A stretch of 64,000 bases of DNA. Source: Hansfordia pulvinata (Eukaryota; Ascomycota; Sordariomycetes; Xylariales). Each line of letters opens with the position of its first letter. Within the stretch, counting starts at the first letter, position 1. A program made the translations under genes and the position numbers. The stretch is taken from contig BJKQ01000007.1 of NCBI GenBank assembly GCA_006538405.1, positions 1,612,001 to 1,676,000 on the forward strand. Direction: 5' to 3'. The notes beneath the pieces are model-generated. The model did not search any database, was not told the DNA's origin, and saw only the letters and a program-made list of their open reading frames with translations. Below, in pieces: positions 49,704 through 58,527 of this stretch.

Positions 49704-49715
49704 CCCCCCCCCCCC
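49704..49715. repeat. 12-base C homopolymer
   Basis: Run of C residues 12 bp downstream of the TATA candidate of the NIS1-like gene. Confidence 0.9.
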
Positions 49716-49911
49716 TTCCGCCGTTCTCCTTGTCGTAAATAAACACACAACAACAATCTACCACAGCATCATCTCCCACAAGCTCCTCTCGACATCCATC
49801 GCCAACAGCAACATCGCACAGTACGATACAAAAGATAACAGAAACACCACCATCTCCCGTCTCCAACAGTTATTTTTTCTAATTATTTTTATATCAAGAA
49901 ACCCGCCCAAC

Positions 49912-50512
49912 ATGGTCAACACACGCTCCCTCGCCTTGGCCGCCGCCGCCGCCACCTCCCTATCGCCCCTCGTCGCGGCCTCGCCCTACCTGTCCCAGCT
50001 GCACGTCCCCTCGGGCACCGTCGCGCCCGGCTCCACCCTCAAGGCCACCTTCGACACCTCCATCTACATCCAGAACTGGGAGGACTTCGGCATCGCCTGG
50101 GGCCTCGCCCCCCCGGCTTCCGGCGGCGGCAGCGGTGACGACATCTACATCGGCACCCAGGTCGACTACACCCAGATCTACCCGGACCACAAGGCCACCG
50201 GCCGCACCTACGAGGTCGACGTCAAGATCCCCGCCGGCCAGCCCGCCGGCGACTGGCGCCTCGTCGCCGCCATCCCCTACCTTGTCGGCGTACGTTCCCC
50301 CCCTTCTTCTTCTCTGCTTACCTGCCTGCCTGCCTGCCTGTCTGCCTGCCTGCGTCCATTCCTCCTTGACCATCACCCCAGGTCACTCCTCACCGCCTGG
50401 CCCCTCTCGTCTCATTCCCTCCATGATAACCCGTGCTAATGCCCATCTTGTCCAACAGGCTTCTGGTTTGACCCAGGTTCGCGAGCTCAACGCCACCATC
50501 ACCGTCTCCTAG
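49912..50512 (+). CDS. NIS1-like small secreted effector-family protein
   Basis: This is a small secreted protein of the NIS1 family, conserved across Dikarya. Characterised members act outside the fungal cell; NIS1 of Colletotrichum was found as a necrosis-inducing effector and later reported to suppress plant immune kinases. Two exons, 49912-50289 and 50459-50512 (GTACGT..CAG), give 143 residues. The signal peptide is residues 1 to about 22 (Ala/Leu-rich, ending VAASP). The mature domain has the family marks GSTLKATFDTSIYIQNWEDF, IAWGL, DWRLVAAIPYLVGASG and a C-terminal Thr/Val strand. The mature protein has no cysteine, unusual for a small secreted fungal protein. A Gly/Ser loop (SGGGSGDD) sits mid-domain. 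Activity in this organism is not shown, and saprotrophs also carry family members. Confidence 0.85.
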
Positions 50513-51393
50513 CCGGCTTCCCTGTCAAGTGGCCCGACTCTGCTTAAGAGGCGACCATATCGTATTTTTCTTCTTCTTTCTCCTCTTTTCCCTTTCTGAA
50601 TCCCCATGGGAACCTTGGATATATATTCCGTCCGCGTGAGCAGTTCTCGAAGTTCATTGGCAGTGGGTGGTAGCATGACGTGACGGGCTGGACGACCTCG
50701 TTGCGAATACGAACATAACGACAGCATAGCAGATTTTTGCGACGCGTTCTAGACAGAGAGATAACTTGTAATCAAGCTGGTAATCATTTGCATCATTCCA
50801 TCATAATCTGCGGTGCCCATTGTCAAACCATGCACATGGCGGCCAACCTCGTCAGGGCCTCTGCCTAGCGTGTTGCCGCAGGCGTGGTCAAACATGTAGG
50901 ATATATATATAACATGTAGCACTGGTTTTCCTGTAACGCAGATATGCGCACCTGTGATAGAGTTCCAAAGTATAGTAGTGAATTCATGAACAAAACACCT
51001 CGCTATGCAAAAACGGAGAGGGAGAGGGAGAGGGAGAGGGAGAGGGAGAGGGAGAGGGAGAGGGAGAGGGAGAGGGAGAGGGAGAGGGAGAGAGAGAGAG
51101 ACACAGGAGACGGAGATGTAGGCGACCAAAGTCGAGGTCCGCATTTGGAACCACCAACGACGCCCAGAATGAACAGACTTGCTTTGTCTCCCGAGGCATG
51201 GGACGCGTGTCACGCCGAGAGTCCAAACGAGATGAGTCTTTTCGGAACACCTCTTTATCATGGAAGGGCCGGCAGGAGCCGAGAGGTGCGTATTGGGCCC
51301 GAGCATGAGGGCAACAAGGCGGGCGTCGTGGCTACTCGAGGGCGTTGGAAGAGCGAGTGGCTGCTTTCTCGACATGGAAGCGCTAGAAAGCTC
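50513..51393. other. Spacer between convergent NIS1-like and Ubc7 genes
   Basis: About 880 bp that should hold both 3' UTRs. It contains the GAGAGG hexanucleotide array (51015-51101). A plus-strand frame across it (50944-51990) is an antisense shadow of Ubc7 extended through the stop-free repeat. Confidence 0.6.
51015..51101. repeat. (GAGAGG)n hexanucleotide array downstream of Ubc7
   Basis: About 13 near-perfect GAGAGG units followed by pure GA, about 300 bp past the Ubc7 stop codon; on the gene's strand it is a CCTCTC pyrimidine tract that may fall in its 3' UTR. Confidence 0.95.
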
Positions 51394-51959
51394 TCAAAGA
51401 CCCAACATGCGACAAACGCCATCGCGCACCTTCTGCTCGTACTCGGGACGGCGCTCGCGCCACATTTTGGCAGCTTCGACGTTGGCTGGGCTCTCGTCAT
51501 TGGGCTCCGCCAGCATGCTCATGACAGAGATGAGGATCTTCTCGACAGACTGAATTGGGCTCCAGCGCTCCGAGGCGTGCTCGTAGTGGTTGGGGTCGTC
51601 GCCAGGCGGGTGCAGGATGGAGATGCAGACAAGACCACTGGGGTAGACTGTGACGTGACCATGTCAGCGGGAGGAACAGAAGGAGGAGGGCCGGAAAGCA
51701 AGAGGGGCCTTACCGTTGGGATGGAAGATCTCGCCCAGGAAGGTCATCTTGGGAGGAGCCAGGGGGTAGTCCTTGGGAAACTTGAGCTCGGCTGGGAAGA
51801 TGCCGCCCTCGAAAGGAGTGCCCTCGGGGCCCTGGATCAGGGCCTCCCAGTTGAGCAGGTCGTCCTCAGAGACAGGGCCGGCAGTTATACCATCCGGGGG
51901 TTGTTGGTGAGCATGCGATACTCCTGGAGGAGGCGTCTGTGGGCGGTGGACTGGGCCAT
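51394..51959 (-). CDS. UBC7: Ubiquitin-conjugating enzyme E2, Ubc7/UBE2G type (frame broken at one C run)
   Basis: This E2 enzyme works with ER-associated degradation ligases (Hrd1 and Doa10 type), recruited to the ER by Cue1-like proteins. Exons 51959-51714 and 51647-51394 (intron GTAAGG..CAG) give 166 residues if one base is restored in the run at 51896-51900 (coding strand AACCCCCGG; the family sequence [11 protein letters not shown] needs one more C). As given, the frame hits TAA within four codons. Features are [15 protein letters not shown] at the N-terminus, [15 protein letters not shown], the catalytic cysteine in [12 protein letters not shown] (about Cys90), and the acidic Ubc7-specific insertion [20 protein letters not shown], which separates this class from Ubc4/5. 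It ends [10 protein letters not shown]. It is divergent from the Mmc1-like gene. Identity is firm. Confidence 0.93.
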
Positions 51960-52695
51960 GGCGGCGTGGTTGCGGGCTTCGCGGGTGTAGGTGGGATGGC
52001 AGGGGCTGGTAATAAGTGTGCTACCGAGAGAGAGCTAGCTTCATGGACGGGGCGAGAGGGCGCGGTGCAGGGCGGGCGGCCGGGCGTAGCGCACGTGCGT
52101 GTGCGGGTTGGTCTCGCGGTTGTGCGTGTGCGCTCGTGAGGTTGACGGTGTGTGTGAGGGGGGATTCGGTGACGATGGCGGTTTATCACCTTCGCTAACT
52201 GATGACACACCTAAGTACCTTAGGTAGGCACGTCGGGTGTATTGGATGGGTTGTAAGGAGGTAGGAGGTACGAGTACTCGTTCGTGGTCGACGGATCATC
52301 AGATGTACTCGATACAGAGACACGTACATACCGAGTTTCGAGGCGGGCAAGTGCGACCGGAGCCCGCCGCCCGCGGGTCGCCGACCCATCCCCGGGCCAA
52401 GTCGCTCCTCCCCAGTATCCGTACGAGTAACTCTGTGACTGGGCTGTACGCTGAAAATCAAGCCGGGCGTTGCAGGCGCTGCAGCTGCGGCTGCAGCTGC
52501 GTCATTGGCGGGTGGCCCAAGCTCAATCTCGGCCTCGCGGCTTTTACGAGCATCATTTTCGCAGTGCCCGAGTACTCGTAGAGGGCCTAGGCACCACCAC
52601 CACCTCCTCCCCCACGGGCTGCACGACATCTTCCTCTACGCGCTGCGCCTCACGCACCCGTCAACGTGCCCCTCCACGCCCTGGCACCCGCGACC
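51960..52695. other. Shared divergent promoter region of Ubc7 and the Mmc1-like gene
   Basis: About 735 bp between the two start codons, probably containing both promoters. It carries three TACGAGTA/TACTCGTA motifs (near 52268, 52422 and 52572) and a CTGCAGCTGCGGCTGCAGCTG palindromic stretch near 52478-52500. No small gene is evident. Confidence 0.55.
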
Positions 52696-52891
52696 ATGGC
52701 GCCACGAATACCAGCATCCGTGCGCCGTCTTGCTGCCGATCGCCGCATTCCCTCTGCCGTCGCGTCCTCGTCTCTGCGCCCCGTCACGACGCCCGTCTGT
52801 TTCTTTTGTGCCCTCTCCCGCCACCGGCTGCCCGCCCGCCACCGCACGACAAAATCTGTCTCGACCACCAATGCGCGCTTTCAATCAAGCA

Positions 52892-52926
<35 letters not shown>

Positions 52927-54750
52927 CCCAATGCCGACATCGATCCCTTAGAGGCTGCTCCTGTCGCGCGCCCTCCCCGGGAAGAACTCCACGCCGCTCT
53001 GTCGTCTCTACGAGACCATGCCGCCAATTTCGTGCCTCTATCGCGCGTCCAGCTCGCGATAAACGGCTTGCAGCAGCTGCCCGGTCACGAGTCCGTACGC
53101 GTCGCCGTGCTTGGCCTCAACGACGGCTCCGAGGCTTCGAGCGCTGCCAAAGACGTCCTCAAGCTTCTTCTGGCCGATCCTCTGAAATCTACCCAGGAGT
53201 GGGAAGCCGAGGTGGACGCCCACGACCTCTCGGAGCCCCTCATTATTCACGTTGGGCCTCACGCCAGGCAGGAGCTGTCCTTCACCGAAGATGGCGCCCC
53301 CAACGAGATTCATGTCTCTTCCCCCGCGCTCAACGGTCACAACCTGGAGCTTCTCCTTATGGAATCACCACCACTACTGGGCTCGGATGCCGACGCGGTC
53401 CAGGCCTTTGCCGACTCGCTGCTCACCCCAACGTTCGTGGTGCCCGCCTACGCCCCTATTACCACGCCAGTCCACAGGGTCTTGCTGGTGGGGGACGGCT
53501 TCGCAAGCGCCGCAACTCTAGCCTCGCTGGCCCGCCTGGACATCGACCAGGTCGTGGCCACCGCCGTCGACATCCCCGACTACCGGCCTGCCGACACCAC
53601 CACAACCCCCTTCACCCCAATCGATGCCGCTGCTGCGAACACCGGGCTGCAGCTTATCCGCCAAGACGTTGCCAAGGCCATGGACTTTGAGCACCTGTGG
53701 TACCAAAGCAACCTCCCCAAGCTCGCCGACTGGCTCAAGGCGGGCGTACTCAACACTGCGGACGCGCGCACCAAGCCGGCGGTCAAGACACTGGTCGAGT
53801 CGGTGCTGCGCGACGCCTCCGTGGCGATCGCGGCGCACGAGGCGGACGACTACTCGGAGCCTGGTCTTTCCTCGCTAGGCGGTGGGCGCAGCAGCGCAGG
53901 CGGGCCGCAGCCCCGGCTCCAAGCCAGCATTGCCGAGTGGGCAGAGCGCGCGCACGGCGAGCTCCAGCAGGAGCTGGACCTGGCCTTTACCAGCCGGCGA
54001 TGGCGGCGGCTGGGCTGGTGGAAGCTGTTCTGGCGCGTCGACGACGTCGCGATGCTGACCACCGACATCCTCAATCAACGCTTCCTGCCCGCCTCAGAGC
54101 GCCGCGCCATCTACCTCGCCGGCCGCATGGACGAGGCCGGGGTCCCGCTGCCGCCCGCGTCCGCGCCCGCGCCCGCCGCAGCCGATCCCTCCTCCGCCAC
54201 TGCCGTCACCGCCGACAACCCGGCAGCCGCGCCGCCCGCCCCAGAGAGCACCCCCGCTACCAACGCCACCGCCGCAGGGGACGCGCCCCGCTGGCCCACG
54301 CAGATCCCGTCGGCGCGCGCGCGCCTGCAGGGCACCACGGTGCCCGCGCTGCAGGCCCTGGCGCAGCGGCTCGTGGCCCAGGCGCTGGGGACGACGGGCC
54401 TGACGGCCGCGCTGGGCGGGCTCGTCTACGTCGGCACGCTGACCACGTCGCTGTACGAGGCGGGCGCCGTCGCCGCCCTCGGCGCCGTCTGGAGCCTGCG
54501 CCGCATGCAGCGCCGCTGGGACCAGGCCCGCGCCTACTGGCAGGGCGAGGTCCGCGAGGAAGGGCGCCTCGCCGTCCGCGAGGTCGAGCGCGCCGTCTCC
54601 GCCGCGCTGGTGCCGCCCCCTGGCGCGTCGCCGGCGGCGGGCACCGACGCCGCCGCCGAGGACCAGGCCCGCCTCCAGGCCCGCGCCGAGCGCGAGGCGG
54701 CCCGCGAGCTCGTCGTCAAGGCGCAGAGGGCGCTCGAGAGGCTGGACTAG
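52696..54750 (+). CDS. Mmc1-type mitochondrial membrane protein
   Basis: This is an intronless frame of 684 residues, matching by recollection the fungal mitochondrial Mmc1 family. The exact biochemical role is uncertain to me; an inner-membrane morphology or organisation role is suggested by the family. I chose the ATG at 52696 (context GACCATGG) over one 30 bp upstream because it begins a compact Arg/Ser-rich, acid-poor presequence ending about ARFQSS (residue about 63), typical of matrix import. A poly-Ala run follows. The central domain includes VRVAVLGLNDGSEASSAAKDV (a P-loop-like position without a GKS/T motif), LLVGDGFASAATLA and WWKLFWRVDDVAMLT. An Ala/Pro-rich linker (about 485-530) precedes a hydrophobic segment (about 563-600) and a basic coiled tail. 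It is divergent from Ubc7 and convergent with the PEBP gene. Confidence 0.7.
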
Positions 54751-55539
54751 AAACTCCCTCCACACACACGCACTGTATTATTATGTGAGGACTGTAAAAA
54801 AGAACAACAAGGAGGAACGGCGCACGGCAGAGGGTGTGGGCAATGATGCCAACGGACAGGTCCCCTTGCATGCGCGCACGCCCGTATCACATAGACGACA
54901 CCAAAAAGCAAGCGATTCGAAAAGTTCTAATAGTAATCAAGAAGACGTGGAAAACCATGGGGAAAACTCCATCGCACTATGAGTATAGGCACCCCTCTGC
55001 ACTGGCCACCACTCGCGCCGCGCGCAATGCGGATTGTCGATATACGCTTCGTTTTCCTCTGCGGTCCAGCTCGCAGGCCCCCAAGTGAACCTCCTCGCGT
55101 AGTTGGACAAAGTCAACTTCCTCAATGTGCGTACAACAGGACAGTTTTCGGGCACTCCAGTGCGACTGCGCCCAAAGCACAGGTGGCAGAGCCCCTTGAA
55201 GAGATTAATTCAAATAAGACACGCATGTAGGTACAGAATGCCGCTCGCGTCTATCAACAGGTCCACGCGATAATAACAACGTGAGCCATTCCGTCGCTCA
55301 GTCATCACATCACCCCAACACCCAAAGCGCGAAGGTATCTTATCCCAATAATTAAAGGCATCGACCTCGCCAGGCTCTTCTCCAGCTAGGAGTGTTTGCC
55401 TGTTTGCAACGTCTCCTGCTAAACGCATCCCTCCGATGGCTGTTCTTTGAGCGCCATGTTCATGACCGCTCAAACGATGAACAGTTTCGTCAACGCATCC
55501 ACGCGCAGTTTCTTTGCCGCCCACCCGCGGCAACATCCA
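54751..55539. other. Spacer between convergent Mmc1-like and PEBP genes
   Basis: About 790 bp expected to hold both 3' UTRs (A-rich stretch at about 54795-54950). Frames up to 108 codons show no domain. Confidence 0.55.
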
Positions 55540-56112
55540 TTAGACAATGAAGAAGGTACTCGCAACCAGGTCGCCGAGCGCGAGCACCTTCTCGCAGGCG
55601 GCCTGGTCAAAACGTGTGCGCGCCATGAGGCCTGGGTTCTTCGGGACTCCTAACTTGGCGCGGGCATCCGCGCCCGTCATCCCAACAGGTTGCTCCCAGA
55701 CCATGTACAAGTAGCGATGAGGCCCAGAGATGGGCGGCGGCCCTGGACCAATGTAAGGGAACAGCACGGCTGCCGCATCGTCTTCTGTGTCGTCATGTAA
55801 GTCGAACCAGCCAGCGGCCCCAGAGGCTGCAGGCACAGCCTTGACACCGACGGCCAGATAGTGCTGGATAGGGCCCATGAAGGGCAGACTGGGAAAGGGC
55901 GGGTCGAGATCCAGACACGCCACGACGTATCGCTTGTTAGCCGCAGCGCCGGCGGTGGCGCCGATGGAGACAAGCGGTGCTTGGCTGGAGTCGGCCTTCT
56001 TCACCTGTGTGCCGGCATCCGGAACTGCCTTGTCGCTCGCGCTGAAGTGAAGGCGAAGATTGGACGTTCCGGCTGCCAGCGCGGCCCTAATGGTTTCCGT
56101 CTGGTGAGGCAT
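55540..56112 (-). CDS. Phosphatidylethanolamine-binding protein (PEBP) family member
   Basis: This cytosolic PEBP/Tfs1-type protein has 190 residues and no intron. Yeast Tfs1 inhibits carboxypeptidase Y and RasGAP; other members bind anionic ligands or signal. Motifs are the CR1-like VACLDLDPPFPS (the DPDxP-type ligand pocket, here DLDPPFP) and GPHRYLYMVWEQP (the GxHRY CR2 motif). The N-terminal helix MPHQTETIRAALAAGTSNL matches the usual start of fungal members. An upstream in-frame ATG at 56175 would add 21 basic residues without family similarity, so I use 56112. The acidic loop HDDTEDD precedes CR2. It is convergent with the Mmc1-like gene; the next gene (Zn2Cys6) is on the same strand about 920 bp upstream. 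Confidence 0.9.
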   Translation of the reverse strand: MPHQTETIRAALAAGTSNLRLHFSASDKAVPDAGTQVKKADSSQAPLVSIGATAGAAANKRYVVACLDLDPPFPSLPFMGPIQHYLAVGVKAVPAASGAAGWFDLHDDTEDDAAAVLFPYIGPGPPPISGPHRYLYMVWEQPVGMTGADARAKLGVPKNPGLMARTRFDQAACEKVLALGDLVASTFFIV

Positions 56113-57032
56113 TCTCGCCACCACTGCCTTTCCGTTATTCCTGGATCCTCCCCTGTGACGTCTCTTGTCTTCCACTGGGTCGACCAGGAGTGAGTGATGG
56201 TGCTTGGTGGGTCCGCTAGTCGCTGAAGGCAGTGGCGAGATGACTAGACAGACGTGATAGGATGGGTGCTCGAGTCGGTGTCTAGCGGCGCTCTGGCAGA
56301 GGTCAAAGAGGGCGCTGGGGTTCTGCTGTGCACTCGGTCGTTATGTAGTGTGTGAGAGCGGCGAAAGGTGACGGAAACGACTGGATGCCGATTGTCCGCG
56401 GTGGTGGGCTTTAATGGGCATACGAGTACCCTTGACCTGAAGCGACACCTTGTCATCAAGAAGGGGACCGGATAAGGCTGGAAGACTACCAGAGCAGCCA
56501 GTGCTAGCCAGCGTCCTACTGTGGGGGCTGGGCTGAAGGAAGGAATGCTAGTGTCAGTACCACGGAGACCTGCTCGACCCTAGACTAATGGAACGTATCA
56601 TCGACCAGCTGGGAATCGTCGTTGTCAGGACCTAGCGACAAGCTTTGCTAGCGGGCGGCGCACGAGATTAATGCCCTCGTTGCTGCTGGCTAGAACGGCA
56701 AGACGCTGCGGTTTGCGCCGCGCCGTGTATTGCGAGTGTCCCGATTGGATATACGGTGGCCACCTAAGCTTCTTCGGGGTCCTGGGCGCATAACGAGGCG
56801 TTCGATATCCGGCTCGATCGGAAGGTGAGCAAAACCAGGAACTCGTTCACGAACGCACCCCGACCCAGCCAGACCCTTGAGCCGCGAAGCGATGCCGGTG
56901 CGTCGGCATGATATCGTCGTCGCCCGATTCGAGGCTGCGAGTCTGTGAGGGTGTCTTCACGTTGGCGCACAGCCTGTGCCTTGGAGAGATGACGAGCCCC
57001 ATCATTGGCGACTCGTCGGTAATGCGTCGTGC
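56113..57032. other. Spacer between PEBP and Zn2Cys6 genes
   Basis: About 920 bp carrying the PEBP promoter and the transcription factor 3' UTR. There is one TACGAGTA motif near 56420. A 207-codon minus-strand frame (56764-57387) overlaps the factor's last exon in another frame and is a shadow. Confidence 0.55.
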
Positions 57033-58527
57033 TCAGATTACAGGCATGGGTACTGGCATCTGAACGGCGGGCGGCGTGTCTCCGGGCAGAACAGGGAAGA
57101 CTCGTTGGGGTGATAGAGCCTGCAAGCATAGCCCTTCTTCGCCCGGCATCCGGTGCATATCGATCGTCTTGTGCATGTGAGCTCTGATTCCCGCAAAAGC
57201 AGTTGGTCGAGACCATAGATCCAAGAGCACCCGTGCTTCGACTCTCTGTGTCAGAGATGTACCGTGACTGGCCACGATGAGCAACGGCAAGAACATGCGC
57301 AAGCCTGCCGATTCGATACGTTCCGCCGTGAGGTAGCGAGAGACGTCCAGAATGTCGCCGCACGACGCCTCCAGCCTTGCGCACCACTGCGCTTCACCGT
57401 CCATTGGCGGTGTGAGAAGGTTGATCAGGGTTCGGGCAACACCGAAATAGCAGACAGTCAGCGCCGTATAGGGGTCGCGATAGGTCTTCCCGCGGTCCGT
57501 TTCGGTCTCGATCGACTGCCCACAGGCCATGGCGTCCGCCTCGTATTGCGCCCACAGCTTCGCAATCTGTTCCGAAATGTGGTTGACGGTGGCAGCCACG
57601 TTGATCGTCTCGCCGCGAATGACGAGTCGGGCCAAACGATGAATATGTGGCAACAGGCGCTCGACAACCAGGTCAAGGTGCGACGCTTGGGCGAAGATAG
57701 CCTCTGTCAGCTCGTCCTCCTCCTCGAAAGCGGCCAAGTACTCTGCCTGCCAGGCGAACATGCGCAACAGCTGCAGGGCAAGTTAGCTCCGGTGTCAATA
57801 AGAGGTGCGTCCGAAGGACCAGGGAAGTAGAAGGGGGCCCTACCGATTGGAAGCGGACGCTCGATGCGAGCTGCTCCATCATGGGATCGTCGCATATGCG
57901 GCTGCCAGCCAGAGCTATCATTTTGCGGGCGGCCCCGATATGGTCGGAGTAGCCCGCGCCGCTGGTATTGACAACGCCCTCGAACAGGGCGAGCAGGGTG
58001 ACGGTGCAGATGGTGACGGGGGAGGCGGCGGAGCGCTGCTTAACGGCGGCAGCGAGGCGGTTCAAAGCGGTGCCGTAGGTGCGGTAGCCATACATAATCA
58101 TGTCATTGTTCTTGGTCAGGACGCCGCAGTAAGCGGCGCTGACGGCCCGGCAAGACAGGGAGACCTCCGGATAGGACTGATCGGACCACCGCTGGGATAT
58201 CTGGCGCAACCACGAGTGCATATACGGGTTCGAGCCTGGCGGGGTAAAGAAGGAGGTGAAGCGATCGACAATGGCCTGGAGAGAAGCGGCAGAGGTGGAG
58301 GGCTGGTTCTCGAGGGCGGGCAAGGGCCTTTGACCGACGTCGACCTTTAATTGGGGTTTGGAGCAGCGCGAGGCGATCTTGGTGGTCTGGTCGATGATGA
58401 GGGGGCCCTGGACGGGACCGGTGCAAGATCTGTTGGTGATAAGACACTGACGACACGACGGGGTGCCGCCGTCGCAGCCGATGCGCCGCTTGCGGCAGGG
58501 ACCACATGCCCTGCTTCTGCGAGGCAT
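57033..58527 (-). CDS. Zn2Cys6 fungal transcription factor
   Basis: This nuclear binuclear-zinc-cluster regulator has two exons, 58527-57844 and 57770-57033 (phase 0 intron GTAGGG..CAG with a GCTAAC branch site), giving 473 residues. The DNA-binding domain is at the extreme N-terminus: CGPCRKRRIGC then DGGTPSCRQC and a sixth Cys in NRSC, spacing C-x2-C-x6-C-x6-C-x2-C-x6-C, with the basic RKRR between the first cysteines. The remainder is the helical Fungal_trans_2-like region (SFFTPPGSNPYMHSWLRQIS, AAYCGVL, GAARKMIALAG, DLWSRPTAFAGIRAHMHKT). It is shorter than average for the class. The frame is open upstream to 58851 without a stop, but that part is low complexity and the cluster normally sits near the start. 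The target is unknown; no obvious neighbouring gene cluster is present. Confidence 0.93.

Larger units (their letters stand above)
42894..49911. other. Gene-free 7 kb interval between divergent asparagine synthetase and NIS1-like genes
   Basis: Frames up to 277 codons occur but lack domains. Contents are a GAA/TTC-rich leader of asparagine synthetase (42911-42945), a GGTA repeat (43087-43114), a 1 kb stretch full of AAGGTA/GTAAGG words (43080-44120), a TTC repeat (45089-45140), an AC repeat (45960-45978), GA repeats (47403-47425 and 48094-48129), five C runs of 12-15 bases between 46192 and 49715, and TACGAGTA motifs near 48025 and 48396. I found no tRNA or transposon. Confidence 0.5.

Noticed and set aside
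53697..54788. 363-codon plus-strand frame inside the Mmc1-like gene
   Set aside because: Arg/Ala-rich alternative frame of the same strand, nested in a gene with a clear mitochondrial presequence and domains.
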